This document shows, piece after piece, positions 48,432 to 62,930 of a stretch of DNA of 64,000 bases (positions are counted from its first letter, which is position 1; the number at the start of each line of letters is the position of its first letter). The translations under genes and the position numbers were made by a program. The stretch is from Lepturacanthus savala (Eukaryota; Chordata; Actinopteri; Scombriformes; Trichiuridae). The stretch spans positions 31,422,809 to 31,486,808 of the forward strand of contig CM060470.1 of NCBI GenBank assembly GCA_030544235.1, in the 5' to 3' direction. The notes under the pieces are model-generated. The model was given only the letters and a program-made list of their open reading frames with translations, ran no database searches and was not told where the DNA came from.

Positions 48432-51400
48432 GCACCAAACAAATAATTATTCAATATAAATAGAACATAAAACTCTAGATCCACATCATTTATGACCACA
48501 TGACTGATTCCACTTTAAAACTGCTTTCATTCAGTTTAAATGAATGGATTAGTCCAAATCCATTTTGAGTTCCATTGGTAGAGAAAAAGATGTCTGTCCC
48601 AAAGAGGATTTACCAAAGTAAAGGTATTAAATCAGCCCATTTTGGATGTGCTATTCAGTACTGAGGATAAGCTAGTAGGCTTACAGGAAAATGTGGGATC
48701 AAATCCTTGCAAGGGACATAGAAACTGTTCTGAAAGGTGGATACATTCAAATCAATCAAAAAATACCCACACAGTGCTCTTAAACTGTTAAACAGTTAAC
48801 TATTGAAAAGAGTAATAAGCCATTGTGGTTAAATGCTGACCAGCACTGTATCAGCAGCAGCAGCTTGTTTAGTCTCTGTCCCTTAAATGAGTAATTCATT
48901 TAAACCAGCCATTTCTAATTTCCACTGAATCATATTTTTGGGGAAGTTGTTTGGCTGCTCAAGAATTGAATTTCAGTCCTCATAATGATGCTAATTTTTG
49001 TTTAAATATATAGGAGTGGGACAGTGGGAACAAACAATGACTTAAATGGAAATACAGGCTGCATGAAAAGTGTGTGTGTGGAGGGTGTCATTGTTGGTTG
49101 GATAATACCATCATTAATTATGTGAGAAGCAGCCAAGAGATTATGGGTATGTTGAATGAACAAGTGAAAGACTGATGAAGACAGATGGATGTGTTTTCCA
49201 TGAGGAAATCACAGGAAGCTAATTAAAAATCAGATGATCTGAAAATAGATGGGAGGAGGAGATCCCTGCTTTCTCTATTTTTTACTACTTGGTTAAAAAA
49301 AATTTCATATCCTCCTCTGCTGAGATTTGATTTAATTTGTTTTAGAAAAAAACTCTCCAAATCAGTTTGCCTTTGTATGGTTGAATATCTTTCACTAGCT
49401 CTCTTAGTCCTGCAATTGAAGTTGTAAATTAGTAGAGGGCAGATGCAAAAGGGAAGTCTTGAACTTTGCATTTGCTTTCACTGGAGCTACAAAAGGTTGT
49501 ATTCAAATTTTTAACATGTAGTCCACATGACCTGTGGAAAGACTTTGATGTGTAAATTTGGTGGGCGAAGTGGTTGAAGTATGGCTGTGAGGCTGTGATG
49601 GTTTAGACTTAAGGAAAAATATTTGACTGGGGAATAACACAGCTTGCAATTAAATATGGGAATCAGCCTCAGATGCACTATAGTGTGTGTAAGTGTGCGT
49701 CTTTGTTTGGGTTGTCTCCCAGTGACCAGGTTTTCATCCCCCTTTTTTCAAGGTCAACAAGGGCGACAGTGGCTGTCATTAACTATTCATCACTTCACAT
49801 CACAGGACAAGTGTTAGTTAGTTATTTCGGTCAGCACATCTGTTCATCAGCATTTAGGCTCTAATATATGCGTCCGTTTGCAAACAATCCAACTGGCTCA
49901 TATCTAAACAAAAGATTTTCAAGTGCACCTATTCAGGATATGTGTCTATGTTTTCTCTTTGTCTACCATTTCTGCCTAGGAAAGTGCGCCTGTTTGACCC
50001 TAAACTCTTCAGGGTGTGTACGCTCTATGAGATGAATTCAAGCGCCTCCCCTCTTTTGTGCTCTGCACCTCCTCTACTTGTCTTTACACTAGCTCCTCGA
50101 TGTGATAGTGGAGGATAAGGGGGTGGATGACTTTGATGCTGGGGGTGTAACTGCACCTCTCAGATGGAGTAAGTGGGCTGGGTTCACTGGGGTCCAGAGG
50201 TGGGGGAGGGACGTAGAAGCAGAGCGAGGCAGTGAGAAAGACAAATGTAAAAAATGAGTAGCTACAATTCGTGGAGTTGCCATGGGTACAGGGTAAACGG
50301 ATGAATGAATGACATCACAGCATTGGGGAGGTGAGAGGGTGTGAAATTGATTTGGCGGCAGCGCACAGGGAGGTGGCTCTCATTGGGGTTTTCGTCAGGC
50401 AGACACACATTTGTCTCTCCTCCGTACCCTGGTGTCTCCGGTGGATGAGCTGACTGGTAAGGCTCCGTTTTTCTCTCTATTCCTCCTCTCTCATTAGAGT
50501 GTAGGCTAATGTTATGGATGACGGTCAGTGCTCAGGCTCTGTGATGACAGTCTTTGGGTCTTGGCAACATGTGTGTGGTAATGTCATGTGCTGCTGGTGT
50601 GTCACCGGGAATAAAAGGAAAAGCAGATGTGCCGCGCAGTTGCCACCAGTCTAAATATACCACAAGATGCTTAGTGTGGAAGAATGTTTGCGTTTCTGGC
50701 TAGGAATGAACAGCTGATTTCAGACAAGTTCTCAATAAAAGCAAATGTTTAGAGTGTATAGGTTGTCACAACTTAGAGCCACATGATTATGTATATGTGG
50801 GTCACCAAGTTATCACCTGATCATTTTTCCAGCAAAGTTGTCTCAGTACTTCTTAATGGGGGAGATTAAAGCTCAAGGTCAGCTACTGAGCAGCACCTTT
50901 TGGAACTGGTGAATATATTGCTAAAGGGCACTTAAGCAGAGAAGCGAGTGTGAACACAGTTCTATCGATTTAAATGGCTTCATGGTGCACACTTCCCTGC
51001 TGAAAGTTCAATGGCAAAGCCCCTCTATATCCCTTTTGTATGATTAATGACGAAGTTGACCGGCATTGACCCTTGAGAGTTGAAGGGTAGGTGGCTAGAG
51101 GTCACGTCACAGCCAGTCAGAATCCTTAGCTCAGTGTCTTCTCTTGACTAATGAATGAATTAATCAATCACTAGTGACATGTGATCACAGTGTAAGCACG
51201 GATAATTGTAAATTCTGAATGGGGGAACAGATTACATGCAGGAGGAAAGGACCAATGTTTCAGCCAGATTTGGAAAGCATGGTTTATTGCCAGGACTGTC
51301 AAGTGGTCTAAAAATCTGTTATAAGAGATTTCACAGTCTGAAAGAGAATTTGGGATGGTTGTTGGATACTTATCTGTTCGGTCACTGTTATCAAAGCCAT

Positions 51401-52489
51401 GTTGTTATTGAGAATTGCTTTCACCAGAGCTTCAAGGAGACTGTACTGTAGGTAATGTTGTATTTTTGCTTCCTCCAATAGGCACCTGCAAACATGTGCC
51501 TGTCAGTTTGTGCCTAGGGAGGGTATGCAAAGTGATGCGTAAATTTTCACTTTGCATTTAGTCATTCAGCTGTTCTTCCTGACCCGGACCATTATGTTTT
51601 ATTCTATTTAGTTTGCTTCGCACCTCAGTTCCCAAGTTCAAATATCAAGATGGCAGTGCAAGGGTGAGTCGAGTTCAGTAGAGCAGTTGATACTGTAGAA
51701 GTGCAAGATAGCAGACGTCAGTCTGTTTGACCTCAGCACTGTTGGTAACCTCAGATCATCAATTATGAATAGGGTGTGGATGAACATACTCTGAAAGTAG
51801 CTATTTCAGACAGTTTAATTTGATACAGAGGTAAATTTCAAGGGGAAACTATTCTATGTAGGTGTCACCGTGTGTGCATGTGATTATAGCCGTGTCCTTG
51901 CGTACATGCACAACTGCGCATCAGGCAAACCTATTGGCTAGCTCACTTGCTCACGCTCTGTGCTTATGAGTGAGAATGACATCACAAGGCAGATTCAATT
52001 TGTGGTGCTATGTTTCATTGTGTGGCGCAGTACCACACAAGGGTCAAAGTTTGGGAAACCCTCTCTATGATCTACCATGTCTCCCTGCGATTGCTACACC
52101 AAACAGTAGAAACTACAGAGTGATGCTAATGTGCCCTAGGGGAACCCAGAGCCTCTACAGTTGGATGCAGGATTCAAGCTTGAGTCCTACTGAAATGATA
52201 TAGTGTATTAACTTCTGCTGTGACAGCAGTAATAATTGCAGTGCAGTAGCATGCACGGCAGATAAAAAGAGTAGATGAGAGACATTCAGGCCTGTAAGTG
52301 AGAATAGCAAATGCCTCACATGGTCTACTTGAACTACCTCTCAGGCTCTTGTTCCATTTTTGTTCCTGTAACATAGTTCCTGCCCACTAAAAGCTCATTC
52401 TTCTAAAATACATTCTTAAACAGAACAGAAATAGGCAGGGTGATATGGAAAAAATCCCTTATATAATGATATTACAATATCCAAATTTC

Positions 52490-52836
52490 GACACAGTAGC
52501 GACAGTAGTTAGTGCTGTTGCCTCACAGCGAGAAGGTCGCAGGTTCAAGACCTTAGTCTGGGACCTTTCTGTGTGGAGTTTGCATGTTTTCCCTGTGTCT
52601 GCGTGGGTTCTCTCCAGGTTCTCCGGCTTCCTCCCACAGTCCAAAAACATGTTGAGGTAAATGGAGACACTAAATTGCTCATAGGTGTGAGTGTGTGAGT
52701 GAATGGTGTGTGTGCCCCACAATAGGTTGGCAACCATCTGGGGTGTTTTTCTGCCTCTCGCCTATAATGTGCTGGGATTGGCTCCAGCAGACCCCTGCGA
52801 CCCTAATGAGGAATACGTAGGCATAAAAGATGAATG
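52490..52836 (+). repeat. S1 SINE, near full-length, 14-bp target duplication
   Basis: The head is slightly shortened (box A lost) but box B GGTTCAAGACC is intact. AATATCCAAATTTC at 52476-52489 and AATATTCAAATTTC at 52837-52850 flank it with one mismatch. The tail is a short GAATGAAT. Confidence -1.
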
Positions 52837-52850
52837 AATATTCAAATTTC

Positions 52851-55190
52851 AAGAAGATGTCCAGGCTGATATACAATATTGACATATTGTGAAGCTGACT
52901 GGTCAACACAAGCCTTGCAACTGCTACAAAGCGTGTAAGACGAGAGTAAATTGGACTCCAGCAATGCACTGGTTGTTTAGAGTATTTATATAAGGATGTG
53001 GGATTGTTAATGATGTTGTTACTGTTATAAGGCAACTTTAAACTAATACTTCATTTGATTTCCTTCTTTTGACAGGTGTCTAGCCTTCCTTTTTTTTTAC
53101 CCCTGAAAGGTGACTTTCTAATATTGATTCAAACATTATAGTCATTGGTTCACTAAGTTGTTCTGTTTGTATGGCATGCACGTAAAGTGCTCAACACACA
53201 TGGGTTTAGATGACACCAAAAATACAGTTGCAGCATTAAACATCTTATTACATCTAATTTCCTTACAACAGTTTAACATTTTCAGCTCTTCATACCATAT
53301 ATCAACAGACCATTTTTCTTTATACATCGGAAACATTTTACTTTTTATCTCATAATATGAGAATAGACAGTAGTTGCACAGATAGTACTCACATAGAATA
53401 AAGATTTTCTTGTGTTGTCTTGTGTTTCAAACCAAGACAAGCTGCAAACAAGTTTTTAAAAAAAGGACAATTCTTGGTTTAGTTTCAATTTAGTTGGATT
53501 CCTGGAACTGTTAGGTCAAAAAGAGCCAGCTCTTTTTACCCTGTGACCTTTTCATCAGTGGTTTATCATGCATGAAATCTTGAAATGCATGAAAGTGGTG
53601 AATCCTGCATGAAAGTGGTGTCAATGGCACTGGGGCTGGATTTCTGTACACTTGCCATGTTTACCTTAGATCTGTGTGTTTAATGAACAACAGATGGGGA
53701 AAACCTGCAAATTGCAGTCCTTATAAGTAGATAGAGAGGGTCTTCTTACAACTGCAGCAAGTCTAGAGTACGTATTTCGCTAGAATAAACATGCCAATCT
53801 TGTCTTGCAGTTAGATACACAATTAATAATACCCTCAAGATTTTATTTCAAGTATATATATTTATATATTTCAAAATAGTCACAATTTGGTCATGATACA
53901 GACACCACAACAAAATAGTTTCCTTTAAATCATACCTCATACCAAATTATGACACTGATCATTTTCAGATTACTGGTAACTTTCCTACTACTCAACACTT
54001 TCTTGTCACTGTATTGCATTAATCTGTATTGAGCGTGTGTACATTTCTGTACAATGTGTGTGTTTTTTCATACTTGTTCATATACACAGGAGCTATATTA
54101 TTGAGTTTGAGTAGCTGTGAGTATAGCATGACGCCATGAGCAGAATGGATGATGGGGGTTACATTAGATCCAATGGACATAGACCCATTAGACTAATGCG
54201 AGTCACAGACACAGCCTGTGTTTCAGTGTGTGTCAGGCAGCAGTCACGCTTTTCATTCTTAGTCAGCCGAGAACAAAACAAGGTGAGAGGAGGACGCCAC
54301 TCTGTGTATGTGTTTTTTTTTATTTTATTTTATTTTATTTTTTTTTGTTTTTTTTGGGGGGGGGGGGGGGGGGGGGGGGGGCGGCACACACACACACATG
54401 CAAGACTCTTTTGTTTGCCCAGTTATTGATTGTCTCTGGCTGAATCTGGCAGACATCCTTTATGTCCCCAGTGTTGTCCATTGTGCCTGCTGCTGGAGCT
54501 GGGAGCCTGGGGGACACAGACAAAGGCAGAGAAAGAGATGGACTTGCTTCCCCTATAAGAGGTTCTGGAGTTGAGGAGAGGAGGGCACTGGGAAATGATT
54601 TAGAGGAAGAAACAGAATTATAGGCAGAAAGTGAAGCATTCAGCATGAGAACATGTGAGCGGAGAGCTCATAAGTTATTAATTGTCATTGTTCAGTTGCA
54701 GTCTCAGACTGGCTTGTACTAATTTACTCCATTTGACTCTCCAGACTCTGATGGATTTTTCACTGTATCCCCCCCTCTCCATTGATTCCATAATTCCCTT
54801 TCTTTTTTCTCTCCCCATAGCCAGCAGTAATAATGAGCTGAATTAGTCCACCAGTGTTCCATTTTTTCCCATGAACTGGGTGATGCTACAGATGTTTTCT
54901 CCTTGTCCTTCCTGGACCCTCTCTGTCCTCCCAGCATGTACACATAGAGTGTTTCGCCACAGTTGAATGTGTATTGAGGTCATCTGATTGATTTGCCTAA
55001 AAATTATTGTTTTTTACAGTAAATGAATGACAGATTAATGGGCCTGGCACACATGATTAAATGAAAATAACCCGTGACTGTGTGCAGCCAGGTTGTAGCT
55101 TGTCTGTCTGAGAATGAAACATTCATTCACCAACATACATTGGCATATGATGATACTGCTGGTTACTCCTCAGAATAAATATTCTACACA
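52851..55190. other. Intergenic, no gene seen
   Basis: Contains a T-rich tract followed by 26 G at 54356-54381, which gives frames rich in Phe or Gly. No exon recognised. Confidence -1.
54356..54381. repeat. Poly-G tract
   Basis: 26 consecutive G following a T-rich stretch. Confidence -1.
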
Positions 55191-55500
55191 TTAAATGTCC
55201 CATATTGTAGAAAGATTTTAATTGCTTTTTGATTATAAAAGGTTATCAGTATCATATAGTGGACATGTTTCAAAAATCCACAGAGAAATGTACACAGCTT
55301 GTATTCAGAAACTGTGCCTGAAAACAAGCCTTCAGAACCTCCATGAAGCTGTGATGTCACAGCTATTCAGTCACCAACCCCAGATTCACAGACATTCAGA
55401 TCAGTCAATCAACGGAGCGTATCAACAAGCCAGATAGGAGCCAGAAGGACCTGTTCTTTCTAGAGCTCCAAAGAGAAGCTTGAGAAAAGAAATGTAAAAC
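55191..55500 (+). repeat. TTAAA-started dispersed element, copy 1
   Basis: Starts TTAAATGTCCCATATTGTAG and contains CCACAGAGAAATGTACACAG, TATTCAGAAACTGTGCCTG and a GTGATGTCACAG palindrome. These blocks recur in reverse at 62690-62930. It resembles a common teleost non-autonomous element with TTAAAG/GGTCCCATAT ends. The 71-aa frame inside (55222-55437) is not a gene. The right end is uncertain. Confidence -1.
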
Positions 55501-58500
55501 AAATATATCTTGCTAGAAATATAACAGCTTCAAATAATAAAATTCAGGTAAAGTGTACAATATAGTGAACCAACAAACTTTGATTAAATGAACCAAACCA
55601 ATGCTGGCGAAAAGTGAATGTGAACAGGGAAGTGTTGCTTCCTGGATTTGTAGTAATATTAGCCATGAACACTTGGGAATTTTGTTCTGCCTTTGGTCAT
55701 GAAATGCATAATGCAGCTTTAATTTCAATCTATAATGCACTTGATGCAGGGCACAAGTATATGGATATCAAATAGATTCAGTGGAGTTTGCTTAGCAGCA
55801 CCATGCAGAGAAACTTTAAACTCCTTGCAGGCAACGATCCACCTTAGAATTAATTATCAAGCTGACTATTAGTTATTATTAAATTAATTATAAAAATAAA
55901 TCAGGCAAAGGCAAGATATTTTTTGTAGGTAATGCTTCTTCATGTCTTGTCCACACTTGAGTACAGGCGATAAGTTACTGCTGTGTGCTCAACCAAAGAA
56001 GTTAGTTTTCAAACAAAAGAGTGGATGAAAAAGTGAACCTTATTTATTCATGAATCTTGTTTTTTGTTGCTGCTGCACTAAGTAGTATTGTATACTACTT
56101 AGTATTGTATACTACTTAGCACTAACTTTTCATACCAGCCCTGTCAAGGGCCAAACTTCACTACCCAGTCATTAACTTAAATGCACTTGTGGAGGTAAAT
56201 ATGACTCACCTTTAAATCCGCCAAAATCTTGTCGGTCTTTGCATTGCCAAAGGATATTAGTTCAGTTCATTTTAGAACATCAGTTCAGTATCATTTGGTT
56301 ATGAATATTTCATTCCTACATGTAATTCTTGCACATTCTGCTTTCTCTCTCCCTGACTAGTGAGAGAATATCCATCTGTGTATAATTCATCTTGTAGCCC
56401 GTCTGTTGACACCCTTGTTGATGCATGGCTGCATACACTAAAACCTTGTTATTACATAGTCTAGTATATGTTTAAGTAATCCTTTAAAATAACGGTCATG
56501 TGACTAAAGATGAAGTTAAGAAATACAGACTACTCCTGTGTGTATTGAGGTCAGTGAACAAACGGAAGAAGCAATTTTAAGGAGCAGTTTGAAGATGGTG
56601 AGCTCAAGTGTCAGTGAAGTGAAGCTGCAAAATTGTAGTTGATTATTGGTTAGTAGCCAACAACTTTGATAACTGATGAATTTTCAAAAATCGTCATGTC
56701 CAAATTCTCTGATTTCAGCTTCTTAATTACAAATGTTTTTGTATTCAAAAGAATGTTTACATTCACCATCCACTCAATAGTAAATCATTATTTTGTATTT
56801 GACATCTACCAGTCACTGTCATATTTTACTAGCAGCAGGCTGGTGCTAATTTCCCACCCAACAATTTCTTAAATTTAATTTATTAGGCAGTATTACATTA
56901 CATTTACTATGTGACATTAGAGGGTGCCTGCTCCATTACCAGTTTGTTAAAACCTAATAAATATAGAAAATCTTATATAAAGCATTATAGACTTGGTTTA
57001 ACCACAGAAATACACACAGTAAGTCATACAATTCACTGTATAGTGGGGAACTTTTGGATACAGTATGCAGAATTGGAATTTTTGTTTCTTTCTGCTAAAT
57101 GCTTGTTTCTTTATTGTGCATTTGAATGCCTGTGAAAACTTCTGTGTTTGTATGACAATATTAAGTCATCCATAATGCATGCAAATACTGTTTAAAATTT
57201 GGCTAGTAAAATAAATAAATATTTGTGGAAATATATCACATATGATGAATAATTAATCCAAAGTGCTCTCTTTTCATATTTAATGCATCACCCCCAAACT
57301 TTCCAAGTGCCTGCGGCTTTGCAGTAATTGGAAACATTCCTGCATGCTGCATTATTAGTGTCAGTTACCAGATCTCATGGTAGCCCACATACAGTACAGG
57401 GCTGTGATTACTGGTCATCCCACTCCTGTAACATTCATTAGCAAACAAAAATATATATATTAGTTTTTTTGGTTTCCAGGAGTCAGATCACACTCTTTGC
57501 TTTTCTTTCAGCTTCAGGTTGATTACTTTCATTAGCTTCTTGAATTGAAATAAGTTTGTGGTATTTCCTATTTCAGTTGGTACACGTTGAGATTTTACAA
57601 TATATGCTCCGCTCCGTTACAAATCAGACTTTGAATAGGCAAAGTACCACCACACCATCAACTTCGTTTTACTTTGTTTATCCACAATCTCTCTTTTTTA
57701 TGATATGATAAGCTGTTGTGCATTGTCAGACAAGGTTTCCTATCAACAGATGTATTGAAGTTTCTGATTGTAAATGTCTAATTCACTCTTATCTGCACTC
57801 TGCATGCCTCACTGTGTTTCGGTGCTTGACCTCATTGTAACTGCGCAGAGGGAGAAATCATTAGGACATGACTCCAGCCCATTATCCTGTCACTGTTACG
57901 CCAGAAATGACTCGTGTTCTAGCAGAATGTTTCACATTTAGACCTTGTGTCACCTTTTATCTCACTGTACTAGCACATCACTTGCCCCCTGATAGTGTGT
58001 TACATATCTATTGCTGCAGACATAGCAAGATTTCTAGTGAGCTATTAAAGTGTCATGGCATTTGGATGGAAAAGCATGACATTTTCTTGTCGGGCTCCTG
58101 CTGTGAGGTCTGGAAGTCACAGCTTTAGTGTTAAAGGGAAAGTCATGTTATCCTTGATCAAAAATACTACACTACCTAATAAGCAGGGGGTGGCAGAGGT
58201 GTGCATGCGTAAGCTGTGAATGGTATTCAGCAGTATGTGTTATTTAGTGTTAATCAGATGCAGACAGACAAGATCATACACACACACACATATGCAAATC
58301 TGGAATATTATTTCACTCAGGTAGATGGAGCAGTTGTTCTGAATGACTTTTGCAAAAGATGCAACATGTCGCTTCTGTGACCTGATTTCATATGACAGGA
58401 ATTACCCGAGCATTCAGTCTGATACACAGACACACTCACCCATTTCCCTTTCAAGCTTTCTCTGCTGCTCCTCCTCCATATTCATAATACTGTCTCAAGA

Positions 58501-59499
58501 TGAACCTCACCTGCTGCTTCTCATGTTATTTCATCCCATCTCTCCATATATTAACCATGTTTGACAGCAATGGAACACATTCCAGCTCCAAATCTCTTGC
58601 AGAGAATACAGCATACTATATGACCTGCATATGTGTAGGCGCCGTGGCACAGAAAATGCATGTAACCATCCTGCTTTTAGTCACACAACGCATGACTGCC
58701 AATCATGTTTATGCTCATCCGTATTTTGAGTCTTCACTCTGTCTTGCTATTTCATGTTTAGTCACGTCTGATGTTTTCTCTCTCTCGTCTCTTTCTCCAT
58801 CACTCTCCTCCCTCACATTCAAATCCATGTTTTAATGCGGAGCTTAGATATTCATCAATACAAATGAGCTGTAAAAGCACATAAATTGCCCTACAGACAC
58901 ACTGACACTGTAAGCACCCAATGTATATTGCATCACTTGTGTCACTGTAATGCTTTGTTGTTGGACCATGATAAATGCATGAGGGAGAGAAAGAGAGAGA
59001 GAGAAAGAGAGAGACAGTGTGTGTGTGTGTTCATCATTATCAGTTGCTAAATTGTAATTTGTGGCCAGTTTAAGACAATTGATGAGCATTATAACCTGTC
59101 ATCGCACCAAAAGCCGCACTGCAGCAGCCCCTCTCTCTCTCTCGCTCACTATAGCTGTCCTTCTGTACAGTTTAACGTTCCCGCTCGCTCTGTCTGGTGC
59201 CATCTCCTGATTATTTTTCCTTCTCTTGCTCCCCCTGCTGTATCTGCATTTCCTCTAATTTCCATTCCTATCCCTATCCTTCCGTTTTCACCAGTGACCT
59301 CTCTTGTTCTCTCAATCTGTGTTGTTCTTTTTCTTTGTGTTATATCTACCGTATAACGCCACCTTTTTTTTCCTTCTTTTAGCTCAGGAGCTAGAGGATT
59401 GTCCAAAGACGTGTGCATCTGTATGAGTCACTGCGTATGTGTGTGATATAAAGAGACTGGTAAGGGGGTGTGTAAGGAGGTGAAGAGCATTGCGTCATC

Positions 59500-59596
59500 A
59501 GGGGTGTGTTGAGCGGGAGGTGGGCTGAGCCGGCTGTCAGTCAGTGACGCGAGCGGAGCACGTGCGTCGGTCATGGCTGGCTGTATCTGGCTGTAG
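59500..59596 (+). promoter_or_regulatory. Candidate CpG promoter / untranslated first exon
   Basis: CpG density rises sharply here (GTGACGCGAGCGGAGCACGT), and a splice-donor-like CTGTAG/GTGAGG follows at 59597. By synteny the next gene in this direction should be myo16, so this could be its 5' end, but no coding exon was seen. Low confidence. Confidence -1.
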
Positions 59597-60021
59597 GTGA
59601 GGAGGGCTAGAAAGAGCCGCAGCTCCCTCGCCGACGGTTTGACCAGCGGATGTGTGCGTGCGAGTGTGTCTGCGTGGTGTGTGTGTGTGTGAGTCTGGGT
59701 CTGTGCGCATGTACAGGCTGCATGTAGGGCTGCAACTGGACCCGTTGCTGGTGCTGCTGGTGAATAATGCAGACAGGGGAGAGGAGTTTGGATAGCATGC
59801 AAGAAACCAGATTAATAATGCATCCTACTGGGTTACGAGCTCTGCATTAGTTTGCTGGAACCTGTAGCTGCCTAATGTCTGGCTGCCTGACTTACTGACT
59901 ACCCACCTACCTTTTTGCCTGCCTGTCAGCCTGTCTACCTGACTGGTGTACTGTCTGACTTTTTCAGAAAATGTCTCACTACCACTTCATCAAATGCTGT
60001 AAGTAGCCACTCAGCATCTCT

Positions 60022-60165
<144 letters not shown>

Positions 60166-60275
60166 ACATGTTTCAGCCATGGGTGTGCGCCTCTTACTGT
60201 GTGGGTGTACATGCTCAGGAATTCTGGTGCCAACACAGCAGCATCTCAATCTGAACTTCAAATTTTGTGTGTTTT

Positions 60276-60278
<3 letters not shown>

Positions 60279-60359
<81 letters not shown>
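60279..60359. repeat. (GT)n microsatellite
   Basis: About 40 GT units, a short distance after the compound repeat. Confidence -1.
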
Positions 60360-60633
60360 TGAGTGGGTGTGTGAGCTTGCTGCAGAGAGCTGCTGCAGAT
60401 GTATGAAGTTGACCAGTGAATGCGGCAGGTAGTGATAGAGAGAATGCAAGGGAATAGCAGGATTAGGGAATGGGAAGGAGGCGAGGATAAAAAGAAGGAT
60501 GTGTCCAAGACATGCAAAGAGTAATGAGCAGACTCAGGGAGGCTAATGCTGACTGAGGGAGAGTAATGCTGCTTTGAGAGGTAATAGCAAGGTAGAAAGG
60601 AAAGGAAAAAAAAAGGGGACGAGAAGATGATTG

Positions 60634-60636
<3 letters not shown>

Positions 60637-60723
<87 letters not shown>
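60637..60723. repeat. (TA)n microsatellite
   Basis: About 43 uninterrupted TA units. Confidence -1.
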
Positions 60724-60725
<2 letters not shown>

Positions 60726-62689
60726 TCAGAAAAGCCCTCTCCTTGATTCTGAGAACACTAATAATCTCTCCCTATTATGTGCATTTATCTATGTCCCGTG
60801 TGTGGGTGTGTGTTATTTTCAGATTTATAAGATCCTGCAGTACTGCCAGTGTTATTAGCTGGAGCCTGCATGGAATGTTTCACATTCAATCAATAACTGG
60901 TAGCAGGAGACGGGATGGCAGGAGAAGAAAATCCCTGTCTCTTGTGCCCTTTTTCCCTACCCTGACTGTCCTTTCTTACTCTCATCACATTACATCATAT
61001 TGTGCGTAGAAGAATCACACAGCAGCAAATGTCAGTACTATTTTTCTGTTTTGGAGTAGATTTTATGTTGCACAGTAATTTTTCAAGCCAAATATTGAGT
61101 AAATGTTGTGAAACTTTACCTAGGAATGATGCATGTTTACACCAGCTAGGTTGATGCAAATACGGCATTCATCTGAAAAATGGAAATTCAGGTATAAATT
61201 GATTGAGGGGAAAAATCTGTGTTGATCCTGTCTTTTCTTAAGATGGGACTAATTAATATTTTGACCTCAAAGAAATGCTCCTGCAGTGTTATGCACAAGT
61301 GAATTGCTGGTCTGGTTAAGTACAATTTAAAGAGCACTTTTAACACACTAAGTATGCATCTTCATTTATTTATTGCATTTGTATTAAAAAACAACTATGA
61401 TGGGCATCCATCTACTGCATATGGCATATACAGTACATAATATCTTGTGTGTGAATCGGTAATTGGGCTTAAGATGGGACTATACAGTAATCTTGAATGT
61501 AGACTAATAGAAACATACAGTGAGTGGAAAGAAAGGAGGTGGAGACAGATGAGATGCTTTGTAAATTAGCCCCACATTTTGTGTTGTGTAAGACAAAAGC
61601 CATTGTACTGCTGTGATTCTGCTGCCTTATGCAACTGTTATTATTAGAGAGGTATAAAAATGGCATCACACTCATCTACAGCCTCATTGATTTTTCTGTC
61701 AAAGCTTTCCTCACATGTTTACAGTTTATCACAAAAGCTTCAATAAATCTAGGGGAGGCACTCAGTCAGTCAGTGGTCTGCCACTTTGGTTCTGTTGGAT
61801 GGCAGAGAACTCTTGTCCAGACATTCATGTTCCGCACAGGACTTTGAGCAATAAAGTCTCACAGAGCAATTACAAAATGGTTGTTGATTCTTAGTCTTGT
61901 CTGTACCTGCTTTCTCACGATATATACATATGCATGCATATTAATTAAGCTTAGAAATATCATATTTCCACCACACGCAATATTTTCACAATATCCAAAT
62001 ATTTTCTTTTTAATTCATTTGATTTTTCATATTTATTCTCATAGTTTTGCATAATCTTCCCTGCTGCAAGTTCAAAGTTAATTTCACTGCTTTGTTTACT
62101 CAACAATGTACCTTGAAGTGTGGACAATATAAAACTTTATGGAGGACCAACCTTCAGTTTTTTTTTCTGCACTACTGGGACAAACTCCCAGAAAACTGCT
62201 AGTCTGCTGCATCACTAAGTTCTTTTGAATCATGGCAACACTACAGTTATACTACCCATCTGGAGCCAGGTTCTGCCTGAGGTTTCTACCATCAAAGTAG
62301 TAGCCATAGCAAAGTGCATCTTCCTGAGGAATGTTGAATCTGTAATATTAATATTTTAGATTAAGAGTATGACTACAACTACAACTACAGCAGGTCTAGA
62401 CCTGCTGAAAAGTGTTATGACACTATATACATTTACTATATACATTTTTTTCTGTTCCCTCTCTGGTAATGTTGCATGTTGTGATATTTAGGCTGAAAAA
62501 TATCAATATACTTATGCAACTTCTTCTTCTTCAGTAATTGAATCAGAGGAGAAATAACATGGGACGGAGAAAGCTGGATTATAAAGAGATGGAGTGGTAT
62601 TAAATTGGAAAAGGCAGCATGCTTTTTGCTCATTGTGAAGCCCCCCAAAAAATACAGTTGAAGCAGACACAAGCATTATAATAATGCCC

Positions 62690-62930
62690 CCCGGTCTGTC
62701 TCATTAATATTCATGAGCCTCTATTCTGATTGACTGGCATGGTAGGGTGTGCCATCTTGTATGCACAGAAGTACAAAGGAGCCGTTTTAAGGCAAAGTTT
62801 CTGAATCCAGGCTGTGTACATTTCTCTGTGAAGTGTTTGGTGCATGGGACAGTATTTATAAAACACCTAAACCTTCTCTATAGTCACAAAAGGGATGAAA
62901 AGGTCAGTTATCATGATATGGGACTTTTAA
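62690..62930 (-). repeat. TTAAA-started dispersed element, copy 2
   Basis: Reverse-orientation relative of 55191-55500. Read on the minus strand it begins TTAAAAGTCCCATATCATGA and contains CACAGAGAAATGTACACAGC and ATTCAGAAACTTTGCCT. Its far end holds CTCATTAATATTCATGAG. Confidence -1.

Larger units (their letters stand above)
45558..52489. other. Intergenic, no gene seen
   Basis: Includes (CA)n at 46060-46088, (GT)n at 47562-47642 and (GATA)n at 48407-48431. The 139-aa frame at 45626-46045 has no domain I can name. A CpG-bearing segment around 50340-50456 ends in a good splice donor (GACTG/GTAAGG) and could be an untranslated first exon. Confidence -1.
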
